The notes under the pieces are model-generated. The model did not search any database. It had not been told where the DNA came from and saw only the letters and a program-made list of their open reading frames with translations. The position numbers were made by a program, and so were the translations under genes. Positions 1 to 6,575 of a stretch of 11,069 bases of DNA are shown piece by piece (position 1 is the stretch's first letter; every line of letters begins with the position of its first letter). The DNA is from an uncultured Bacteroides sp. (GTDB taxonomy: Bacteria; Bacteroidota; Bacteroidia; Bacteroidales; Bacteroidaceae), in assembly GCF_910585845.1 (NCBI RefSeq), contig NZ_CAJUHF010000075.1:1-11069 (forward strand). Direction: 5' to 3'.

Positions 1-70
1 TCTTTCACCCATCCGTTAATTATATAGTATACAGGTGTTTATGGTGAAATATCTTGTGACAATTCAGTAT

Positions 71-114
71 CCGTGGTGAATGCTCGGCACACTGGTTCCG
101 CGTATTCACCACGG
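71..114. repeat. 11-bp perfect inverted repeat
   Basis: CCGTGGTGAAT at 71-81 is the exact reverse complement of ATTCACCACGG at 104-114, separated by 22 bases. The arms could form a stem, but no U-rich tract follows on either strand, so a terminator role is weak. It may be a remnant of a dispersed palindromic intergenic repeat; that is inference. Confidence 0.6.
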
Positions 115-181
115 GCTATAATATGCATACAGACATCAGCACTGGTCAAACAAGGTAACTAAGGGTTTGTATCTAGCCAAA

Positions 182-265
182 CTAAGGTTTAGCATGACAG
201 TGTTGAGGTTTAGCATGACAAAGCTAAGGTTTAGCGACACAAACGTGAACTTTAGCATTCTTAGT
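182..265. repeat. Tandem array with 21-bp period
   Basis: Four head-to-tail units begin at 182, 203, 224 and 245. The core CTAAGGTTTAGCATGACA appears in the first, with small changes in the second and third (TTGAGG at the start of unit 2; GCGACACA at the end of unit 3). The fourth is degenerate and keeps only TTTAGCAT. A weaker possible copy (CTAAGGGTTTG) starts at 159. The unit head is an imperfect palindrome, CTAA-GGT-TTAG, so palindrome centres recur every 21 bp, about two helical turns. Because 21 is divisible by three, the plus strand reads as a seven-residue repeat (LRFSMT plus one residue). However, that frame runs antisense into the dehydrogenase gene with no credible start, so I treat this as a DNA repeat and not a gene. 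Confidence 0.75.
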
Positions 266-307
266 TTGCCATGTACTGGATTCAGTTTCCGCCAACGGTT
301 TATTGCA

Positions 308-1261
308 TCACTTTACCACATTTATCGGCTTTCCGCCAATGTATGCTCTCAAATTGTCTGCCGCAATTTCCATCAACCTTTGGCGTGCCTCGAAACTTGC
401 CCAGGCTATGTGCGGGGTGATGAAGCAGTTTCGGGCTGTTAGCAACGGATTGTCGGGACGGGGTGGCTCCTCAGAAAGGACATCCAAACCGGCAGCATAG
501 ATTTTCCCCGCATTGAGGGCATCGGCAAGATCTTGTTCATTGACAAGAGGGCCACGTCCGGTGTTGATAAGGATGGAGGTAGGTTTCATCAAGGAAAGAC
601 GGTCGGCGTTGACCAGATTACGGGTAGTGTCTGTCAGCGGGCAGTGCAGGCTGATGATGTCGCATTCGCGGAACATCTCGTCGAGGTCTGTTTTCCTGAT
701 TTCCGGCGGAAGTTGCAGGCTGGATTTAGAGGTATATGCCCAGACTTTCATACCAAAGCCGATGGCTATCCGAGTGGTATTGTATCCGGTCTGTCCCAAA
801 CCTATGATACCTATTTTCTTGCCCCGTAGTTCAATGAGTGGAGTGTCATAGAAGCAGAAGTCGGGACTTTGAGACCAGTCTCCACGGCTGACTTTTGCTG
901 AGTAATGACCTATTCGCTGGGTAATGTTCAGAATGTGTGCGAAAACCATTTGTCCTACAGACGGGGTACTGTAGGCTGGAATATTGGTTACGATGATGCC
1001 ACGTTCGCGGGCAGCGGCTATATCCACTACGTTGTAGCCTGTAGCCAGCACACCGATATACTTCAGATCGGGGAGGGCAGCTATCGTTTCGCGGTTGAGT
1101 ACTACTTTATTGGTAAGAATGGCTTCGGCATTGGCCGCACGTTCCAGTAATTCGTCGGGAGACGTGCGTTCGTAGATGGTGCATTCGCCCAATTCTTTCA
1201 GTTTGTCCCAGTTGAGGTCGCCGGGATTGGCTGTATAGCCGTCTAATATTACAATTTTCAT
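308..1261 (-). CDS. D-isomer-specific 2-hydroxyacid dehydrogenase (glycerate dehydrogenase/hydroxypyruvate reductase-like)
   Basis: A soluble NAD(P)-dependent oxidoreductase of 317 residues, expected to interconvert 2-oxoacids and D-2-hydroxyacids. The visible features are family hallmarks: the Rossmann motif GLGQTG at residues 154-159, the substrate-binding segment ATGYNVVD near 73-80, catalytic Arg236 in NTGRGPLVN, Glu265 in LDVLSEEP, and His284 in TPHIAW. Length is normal for the family (about 310-330). Bacteroides homologues are usually called glycerate dehydrogenase, but the exact substrate cannot be read from sequence. The frame is open upstream to 1381. I chose ATG at 1261 because homology begins at MKIVILDG, the upstream extension would overlap rarA, and a TATCTTTG -7 box lies at 1290-1297 on this strand, leaving a short leader. 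It sits 98 bp downstream of rarA, behind a hairpin, so it probably has its own promoter. Confidence 0.92.
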   Translation of the reverse strand: MKIVILDGYTANPGDLNWDKLKELGECTIYERTSPDELLERAANAEAILTNKVVLNRETIAALPDLKYIGVLATGYNVVDIAAARERGIIVTNIPAYSTPSVGQMVFAHILNITQRIGHYSAKVSRGDWSQSPDFCFYDTPLIELRGKKIGIIGLGQTGYNTTRIAIGFGMKVWAYTSKSSLQLPPEIRKTDLDEMFRECDIISLHCPLTDTTRNLVNADRLSLMKPTSILINTGRGPLVNEQDLADALNAGKIYAAGLDVLSEEPPRPDNPLLTARNCFITPHIAWASFEARQRLMEIAADNLRAYIGGKPINVVK

Positions 1262-1282
1262 GTTTGGTTTATATTTAAAAGT

Positions 1283-1334
1283 CGGACTACAAAGATACGA
1301 AAAAAGGTTCTTTTCTTCGTATCTTTGTAGTCCG
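1283..1334. promoter_or_regulatory. Long hairpin carrying outward -7 promoter boxes
   Basis: CGGACTACAAAGATACGAA (1283-1301) is the exact reverse complement of 1316-1334. With one bulged base the stem extends further (AAAAG at 1302-1306 with CTTTT at 1310-1314), leaving a loop of only a few bases. Each arm contains TATCTTTG, a match to the Bacteroidetes -7 box TAnnTTTG. The box at 1290-1297 on the minus strand points to the dehydrogenase start, about 29 bases away. The box at 1320-1327 on the plus strand points antisense into the rarA 3' end. No well-placed -33 TTTG is visible for either. Lying 25 bp past the rarA stop, with TTTTAAATAT after the stem on the minus strand, it may also terminate rarA transcripts. 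Structure is certain; the functions are inferred. Confidence 0.6.
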
Positions 1335-1359
1335 TTGTACTTCTCTCTGAGTGTATTGT

Positions 1360-2628
1360 CTAAAATCTCTCTTTTCCCCACAACATCTGCATCCTTTCCT
1401 TATGTTTCTGTTCGGCAGCATTGGGTTGCGGTTCCCAGATGCGCCGGTCTTTCAGTTCATCGGGCAGGAACTGCTGCTTGACGAAGTGGCCGGGATAATC
1501 GTGTGCATACTTGTAACTGCCGCCATATCCTAACTGCTTCATCAGTTTGGTCGGGGCATTGCGCAGGTGCAAGGGGACAGGCTGGTTTCCGGTTTGCCGC
1601 ACTAACTCCAAGGCACTGTTGATAGCCAGATATGCCGAGTTGCTTTTGGGACTTGTGGCAAGGTAGATGGTGGCTTCTGCCAACGGGATACGTCCTTCGG
1701 GCCAACCTATTTTCATTATGGCATCGAAACAGGCATTGGCAATAAGTAAGGCATTGGGATTGGCCAGTCCGATGTCTTCCGAAGCAGAGATGACAAGGCG
1801 ACGGGCTATGAAGGCAGGGTCTTCTCCTCCTTCCACCATACGGGCAAGCCAGTAGATGGCACCGTCCGGATCGCTGCCACGAATAGATTTGATGAAGGCG
1901 GAGATGATGTCGTAGTGCATTTCTCCGTCCTTGTCGTAGGCGAGCGGGTTCTGCTGCAGGCGTTCGGTTACGGTTTCGTCTGTGATGATGACAGGGTCGT
2001 TTGCTTCGGAAGAAATGACCAGATCCAGAATGTTCAGCAGCTTGCGCGCATCTCCACCACTGTAGCGGAGCAGGGCGGTGGTTTCCTGAAGTTCTATTTT
2101 ACGTTCCTTCAGTATGTGGTCGGTGGTGATGGCACGTTGCAACAGTTCCATGAGGTCTTCTTTTTCGAGCGACTTCAAGACATAGAGCTGGCAACGGGAC
2201 AGCAGCGGGCGGATAACCTCGAAAGAGGGATTCTCGGTAGTGGCGCCTATCAGTGTCACTATGCCTTGTTCCACAGCACCAAGCAGCGAATCTTGTTGCG
2301 ACTTGCTGAAACGGTGGATTTCGTCGATGAACAGGATAGGGCTGTTCTGTGAGAAGAAGCGATTATTCTTCGCACGGTCTATCACTTCGCGTACATCCTT
2401 CACGCCGCTGCTCACGGCACTCAGCGTGTAGAACGGCGTTTCCAACTTGTTGGCGATGATTTGTGCCAAGGTGGTCTTGCCCACTCCCGGAGGTCCCCAC
2501 AGGATGAATGAGGAGATGCGTCCTGCATCGATCATCTTACGCAATACGGCATTGGGTCCCACTAAGTGTTTCTGGCCGATATATTCATCTAATGTCTTCG
2601 GGCGAAGCCTTTCTGCTAATGGAGTCAT
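1360..2628 (-). CDS. rarA: Replication-associated recombination protein A (RarA/MgsA), AAA+ ATPase
   Basis: A cytoplasmic AAA+ ATPase of 422 residues, in the RarA/MgsA/WRNIP1 family, which acts at stalled or collapsed replication forks and is related to clamp-loader subunits. Visible motifs are Walker A GPPGVGKT (45-52), Walker B ILFIDEIH (98-105), sensor 1 in GATTENPSFEV (128-138) with the family-typical TTENPSFE, a likely arginine finger at Arg145 in LLSRC, and the sensor-2-like GGDARKLLN. The C-terminal half has the RarA tetramerisation-region signatures GSDPDGAIYWLARM, EDIGLANPNAL and LRNAPTKLMK. Length is typical. The start at 2628 (MTPLAERLRP) matches the normal family N-terminus. The gene lies 45 bp after the DUF5686 gene on the same strand. 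No TAnnTTTG box is visible in that gap, so cotranscription with the upstream gene is likely. Confidence 0.97.
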   Translation of the reverse strand: MTPLAERLRPKTLDEYIGQKHLVGPNAVLRKMIDAGRISSFILWGPPGVGKTTLAQIIANKLETPFYTLSAVSSGVKDVREVIDRAKNNRFFSQNSPILFIDEIHRFSKSQQDSLLGAVEQGIVTLIGATTENPSFEVIRPLLSRCQLYVLKSLEKEDLMELLQRAITTDHILKERKIELQETTALLRYSGGDARKLLNILDLVISSEANDPVIITDETVTERLQQNPLAYDKDGEMHYDIISAFIKSIRGSDPDGAIYWLARMVEGGEDPAFIARRLVISASEDIGLANPNALLIANACFDAIMKIGWPEGRIPLAEATIYLATSPKSNSAYLAINSALELVRQTGNQPVPLHLRNAPTKLMKQLGYGGSYKYAHDYPGHFVKQQFLPDELKDRRIWEPQPNAAEQKHKERMQMLWGKERF

Positions 2629-2673
2629 AGTAAGTAAATGGTTGAATGTTGCACGATGGCTTTCATCGTTTGC

Positions 2674-5259
2674 TTAAAACATCGTTAATATCATAAAGCG
2701 GATACCGCTTTTCTTCACTCCCGGAATGTCGGTATAAGTGAGGCGGCGCACATACTCGATATGTAGCAACTTGAAAATGTTGTAGATACCTATGCTGGCT
2801 TCCAAGTAGGGCGTCTTGTTCATCACATGGCTGGTAGGCACTCCGTCGCGCATGGGGAAGAGGAACAACTCGCTGTTATGGCTCTTGTATGGATTGTTCT
2901 TGTCCGTGAGCGTACCGTACATGCCGCGTATGCGGAAGCTCTCGCGGCATTTCAGCTTCTTCAGGAGCGGAATGCGGTTAAGCAGCTTTCCATTCATGTC
3001 ATACGACAGGGCAAGTGAAGCATAGCGGTCGTTCAGGAACTCCATATTATTGATAAGGCAGAACGATTCATTGTTCTGTGTGATGTACGAGAGGTTTGCC
3101 ATAGGCAGGTTGAGTAGGGGGAATGGCACGGTGTTCCATTGTGCCCCGGCACGTGCCGTGACATCCAGCTTTCCCCACGAGCCGAACCAGAAACGCTTGC
3201 GGATGCTGGCTTCGGTGAGGTTGAAGTTGTATTCGCCTCCCAACACGCCTTTCAGACCTATCGTATGCGACAGGGAGAATATCGGCGCATCCAGCGACAC
3301 GGGCACGCGGCGTTGCTTGGTGTTGACGAATGTCTCGCCGGGGGCATAGCGCAGTGTGACGCCCAGTTCGGTGGTGGTGATATCCTTGACGAATGTGTTC
3401 GCGTCATCCCATGAGCCGGCAACGTTGCCGTCATTCTTCCAGTATTGCAGTACACCTCCGGCAGGCTCGTCGTTGCGGTGGCGTGCCATGGCTTTGACCG
3501 AGAAACCGGCATTGGTTTCCAGTTCGTAGGTCAGTGTGGCATCACGCGTATAGGACATCTGGTCTACCGTAGTCCATTTCCATCCGACGAACATGTTGTC
3601 CTTGTCGGTCATGAGATATTTATCCATAGGAGACGTGACGTCATAACAGTAGTCGAAAGCAATGTGGTGTTTGGGAAATTCCCACAATACATACTCGCGC
3701 TTGTTGAAAGAGTAGGCAGCCTGTCCTTTGTAGAACCATTTCTTGTCTTTCGTTCCGTAGGCACCATATCCGCTGAAGCTCCAGTGGGGATGGAGATTGC
3801 CGGTAGTCATACCGCTCAGACGGAAACGGGTACCGTTCACATAGTTGCTTGTGATGATGGTATTGATGGGGCCGATATCGAACTTGCTGGGATGCTTGGG
3901 ACCTCCGGTCTCCACAAAGTTCTCAATCAATGCCTTTGCGCCGAAGATGACGTATTTGAATCCGGGAATTTGTTCTATCCTATTCATGAAGACATCCATA
4001 TTGCTCTCTTTCTTGGTGAGCGGAACCTGGCGGACTTGCGCCCAGTATTCGTCGCTCTTGTTGAGCATGTTGGCCTCCTTGATGACATTTCCTTTCAGGC
4101 GGAAGAGCCGTTGCTCGATTTCGTCGAACTTGTAATCGCTGTATTTGGTCGTGCGCTGAATCTCAAGCCCTTGCAGTCCTTTTACGAAGCGTAACTCTAC
4201 GGTCATATCGTCGTCGGTCAGTACCCAGTTGCTGTCCGGCAGCTGAGTGAACTCTTGAATGATATCGAGATTGTCTACAAAGTTGACTCCCGTCTTTTTG
4301 GGCAGGTTCATGATACACTTTTTCACGGCGTATGTAGAGTCCTTCACGACATAAAGGTGACCCGTAAATCCGAAGTCCTGCGAGTTTTGCGGTACGAACG
4401 TGAGATGCACGCACTCCTGGCGGTCTACCGTGAGGGTATCCATGAGATAGAATTTATAGAAATTGACGGCTCCTTTGCCGATAGGGCTTATGAAGTGGCG
4501 TTGCAGCAGGCGGATCTCGTCATCGTAGATGTTAACGTCGGAGAAAACGTCCGTAAGGATGGTGCCCAGCATGTCGCCAGTGCTGAAGAACTCCTCGATA
4601 CCCGTAGAGTTCAACCCTTCGATGATGGTCTTCTCGCTTTTGGGGCTTTTGCGATAGATGGTGCGTGAGGCAGTCTCCTTGATGGATACGGGAAGAATCA
4701 TCTTATTGGTCTTGGGCGACACCTCCACCTGGTCCTTGAAGAAGGCAAACTTCTTATAGATACCTTTCTCCATCTTTTCGGGAGTGACGTCGTTCAGAGA
4801 CATCTTCATCTTCTCATACTTCTTATACTCATAGTAGTCATTGGTCTCCAGTTTCAGCTGCTTCTTGTTTTCAATGACTTTTCTCATGAAGTCTACGGCA
4901 GGATTGTTCTTGCGGGAGTATTTCTCTTTTTGCGGCTTCACCACAACTTCCGAAAGCATGACGTCGGCGGGTGCCAGCTTCACGTTCAGTACTTTGGTGG
5001 TGGGTTGCAACTTAATCTTTTTAGTCACATATCCGATGGCTGAAAATGTCAGTTCGTCCCAGCCTTTGCGGGTCTCTACTACATATTCTCCTTCGCCATT
5101 GGTGATGGCTCCCACACCTTTCCCTTCATATTGGACGGTGATATACATTAACGGTTCATTGGTCAGAGAGTCTGTAACGACGCCTTTTATTTGTGCGGAT
5201 GCGTTACTCGCGATAAGTATGAATAGTAAGGTGATAAATTTAATATATCGTTGTTTCAT
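2674..5259 (-). CDS. DUF5686 outer-membrane protein with N-terminal carboxypeptidase-regulatory-like domain
   Basis: An 861-residue predicted outer-membrane protein of unknown function, typical of Bacteroidetes. Residues 1-22 form a Sec signal peptide (Lys/Arg start, hydrophobic LLFILIA core, cleavage after ASA). Residues about 24-107 are a CarboxypepD_reg-like beta-sandwich (IKGVVTDSLTNEPL, then the GAITNGEGEY turn), ending in EVVVKP as in TonB-system proteins. The rest matches the DUF5686 pattern, starting at RKNNPAVDFMRKVIENK. The C-terminal half is rich in alternating aromatic/polar strands, and the protein ends in Phe, as expected for a beta-barrel. I see no TonB-dependent-receptor plug, so it is not a SusC-type receptor. 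The frame is open to 5307; I chose ATG at 5259 because the signal peptide starts there and a TACCTTTG box at 5281-5288 would place the transcript start downstream of 5307. rarA follows after 45 bp. Confidence 0.88.
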   Translation of the reverse strand: MKQRYIKFITLLFILIASNASAQIKGVVTDSLTNEPLMYITVQYEGKGVGAITNGEGEYVVETRKGWDELTFSAIGYVTKKIKLQPTTKVLNVKLAPADVMLSEVVVKPQKEKYSRKNNPAVDFMRKVIENKKQLKLETNDYYEYKKYEKMKMSLNDVTPEKMEKGIYKKFAFFKDQVEVSPKTNKMILPVSIKETASRTIYRKSPKSEKTIIEGLNSTGIEEFFSTGDMLGTILTDVFSDVNIYDDEIRLLQRHFISPIGKGAVNFYKFYLMDTLTVDRQECVHLTFVPQNSQDFGFTGHLYVVKDSTYAVKKCIMNLPKKTGVNFVDNLDIIQEFTQLPDSNWVLTDDDMTVELRFVKGLQGLEIQRTTKYSDYKFDEIEQRLFRLKGNVIKEANMLNKSDEYWAQVRQVPLTKKESNMDVFMNRIEQIPGFKYVIFGAKALIENFVETGGPKHPSKFDIGPINTIITSNYVNGTRFRLSGMTTGNLHPHWSFSGYGAYGTKDKKWFYKGQAAYSFNKREYVLWEFPKHHIAFDYCYDVTSPMDKYLMTDKDNMFVGWKWTTVDQMSYTRDATLTYELETNAGFSVKAMARHRNDEPAGGVLQYWKNDGNVAGSWDDANTFVKDITTTELGVTLRYAPGETFVNTKQRRVPVSLDAPIFSLSHTIGLKGVLGGEYNFNLTEASIRKRFWFGSWGKLDVTARAGAQWNTVPFPLLNLPMANLSYITQNNESFCLINNMEFLNDRYASLALSYDMNGKLLNRIPLLKKLKCRESFRIRGMYGTLTDKNNPYKSHNSELFLFPMRDGVPTSHVMNKTPYLEASIGIYNIFKLLHIEYVRRLTYTDIPGVKKSGIRFMILTMF

Positions 5260-5280
5260 ATTCAAGTTATTATAAGGCCG

Positions 5281-5288
5281 CAAAGGTA
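5281..5288 (-). promoter_or_regulatory. -7 promoter box for the DUF5686 (and probably rarA) transcript
   Basis: Read on the minus strand this is TACCTTTG, an exact match to the Bacteroidetes -7 consensus TAnnTTTG. It lies 22 bp upstream of the ATG at 5259, predicting a very short leader. The nearest upstream TTTG (5305-5308 on the minus strand) leaves a 16-base spacer, shorter than the usual 19-21, so the -33 element is uncertain. Confidence 0.6.
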
Positions 5289-5335
5289 GCAAATTACGTT
5301 TAAACAAAGAAGTAAATATACTCTAAAGAAATAAG

Positions 5336-5354
5336 AGGAATGTTTATTATTCCT
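5336..5354. other. Small inverted repeat in the divergent promoter region
   Basis: AGGAAT (5336-5341) and ATTCCT (5349-5354) flank a 7-base loop, midway between the two divergent promoters. It could be an operator or a short hairpin. The stem is short and AT-rich, so it may be chance. Confidence 0.25.
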
Positions 5355-5392
5355 TTCTTTTGCTTGATGGGAATGGTTATTTTTATGCAATG

Positions 5393-5423
5393 GTTGCAGA
5401 TGAATGCTTTTGTGTTATCTTTG
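5393..5423 (+). promoter_or_regulatory. Bacteroidetes promoter for the glycosyltransferase gene
   Basis: GTTG at 5393-5396 (-33-like) is followed after 19 bases by TATCTTTG at 5416-5423, an exact TAnnTTTG -7 box. The spacing fits the known Bacteroides sigma-ABfr promoter pattern. The start codon at 5448 lies 24 bp downstream, giving a short leader. This is the best-formed promoter in the window. Confidence 0.7.
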
Positions 5424-5447
5424 CAGGGATGAATTAAATAAAGTCAG

Positions 5448-6575
5448 ATGATGAAATTGCATGTCGTTAGTTTTCAAGTCCCTTTTCCTCCGGATTACGG
5501 TGGGGTGATAGATGTGTATTATAAATTGAAGGCATTGAAAAAGGCCGGTCATTCAATTATTTTACATACATATAAGTACAAGAGGGAAGAACAAACGGCT
5601 TTGCATGAAGTGGCCGAATGTGTGTACTATTATGAACGCTATACCGGATGGCGTTCTATGTTTACGATATTGCCTTATATTGTATATAGCCGAAGAAATG
5701 AATTATTGCTGAAGCGATTGTGTGCGGATGACTATCCCATCTTATTTGAAGGGTTGCATACTTGCTATTTCCTTTCAAATAAACTTTTGAGGGATAGGCA
5801 AAAGTGGGTACGGATGCATAATGTAGAGCATGAGTATTATCGATTTTTAGGAAAGTCGACAACTTTCGGGTGGGAGAAATGCTATTATTATTTAGAAGCA
5901 TGGAGACTACGGCTGTATGAGAAAGTACTGTTGCATGCAGATAAGATATTTGCAATCAATAATATAGATGCGGCATACTTTGTCCGGAAGTATCCTTCGG
6001 TACGGACTTATTGCTTGCCTTGTTTCTTTAACGATGTAGACTTGAAAAGAGATAATATTAAAAGCCCTGTCCCAAAGGATTATATCTTATATCATGGTAA
6101 TCTTTCTGTCCTTGAGAATATTCGGGTAGTTAATTATATTCTGGATCATCTGGTGGGTGGATTGGAGGACGGTGTACAAGTTGTTATTGCAGGGAAGAAT
6201 CCCGGTAAAAGTATGCAAGAAAAGATTTCGTTGAATCAAAACGTATTCCTTGTAGCAAACCCATCACAGGAGGAGATAGAAACTTTGATAGCATCGGCTC
6301 GTATCAATCTGTTATTTACTTTCCAAAATACAGGGATAAAGTTGAAATTGATTTATTCCTTAATAAAAGGACATGGGCATTGTCTTGCAAACTCTACAAT
6401 GATTCCGGAAGGGGGATTTGAAGAATTATGTGTAATTGCCGACACGAAGGAAGCACAAATTGCTGCCATCCGCGAATTATACGATAAACCCCTCTTACCT
6501 GAAGCGTTACGGAGACGACAACAGATATTGAGGGGGATGGGGTATAACAATCAGGTTACTTTAATTCTCCGTTGA
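5448..6575 (+). CDS. Glycosyltransferase, GT4-like (GT-B fold)
   Basis: A 375-residue predicted cytoplasmic glycosyltransferase, likely adding a sugar during surface polysaccharide, LPS or glycan synthesis. The N-terminal half has the GT4-type opening VPFPPDYGGVIDVYY (11-25), where a Gly pair follows the first strand, and the motif MHNVEHEYYR (123-132). The C-terminal nucleotide-sugar domain starts near YHGNLSVLENI (215-225), followed by VVIAGKNPG (245-253) and TGIKLKLIYSLIKGHG (295-310), the position of the donor-binding motif. The usual acidic residue of an EX7E motif is not obvious. Donor and acceptor cannot be told. Start: ATG at 5448, or the adjacent ATG at 5451. The gene is visibly more AT-rich than its neighbours, as is common for surface-sugar genes that move between strains. 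Its last codons overlap the convergent epimerase gene by 20 bp, and the C-terminus (NNQVTLILR) looks abrupt. Confidence 0.82.
   Translation: MMKLHVVSFQVPFPPDYGGVIDVYYKLKALKKAGHSIILHTYKYKREEQTALHEVAECVYYYERYTGWRSMFTILPYIVYSRRNELLLKRLCADDYPILFEGLHTCYFLSNKLLRDRQKWVRMHNVEHEYYRFLGKSTTFGWEKCYYYLEAWRLRLYEKVLLHADKIFAINNIDAAYFVRKYPSVRTYCLPCFFNDVDLKRDNIKSPVPKDYILYHGNLSVLENIRVVNYILDHLVGGLEDGVQVVIAGKNPGKSMQEKISLNQNVFLVANPSQEEIETLIASARINLLFTFQNTGIKLKLIYSLIKGHGHCLANSTMIPEGGFEELCVIADTKEAQIAAIRELYDKPLLPEALRRRQQILRGMGYNNQVTLILR

Larger units (their letters stand above)
1..307. other. Gene-free left flank with repeats
   Basis: No convincing gene is visible in this stretch. It holds an inverted repeat at 71-114 and a tandem 21-bp-period array at 182-265, both listed separately. 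The hexamer TTCACC or its complement GGTGAA occurs four times (4-9, 43-48, 75-80, 105-110) in alternating orientation, suggesting a degraded palindromic intergenic repeat. The stretch lies downstream of the dehydrogenase stop codon. I see no GC-rich stem followed by a T tract on the minus strand that would be a clear terminator for that gene. Confidence 0.6.

Noticed and set aside
159..265. Possible CRISPR array
   Set aside because: The units are contiguous with no unique spacers between them, and no cas genes are present.
167..442. Plus-strand open frame starting in the 21-bp array
   Set aside because: It has only a TTG start, continues antisense into the dehydrogenase gene, and its only striking feature is the heptapeptide made by the repeat.
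1283..1334. Phase-variable invertible promoter
   Set aside because: The promoter boxes lie within the repeat arms and not between them, so inversion would not switch expression; the loop is also only about 14 bases.
1262..1381. 40-residue N-terminal extension of the dehydrogenase
   Set aside because: It would overlap rarA, run through the hairpin and start upstream of the likely promoter; family homology begins at 1261.
3445..4194. Long plus-strand open frame (about 249 codons)
   Set aside because: It is wholly antisense to the well-supported DUF5686 gene, resembles no family and follows from codon bias on the other strand.
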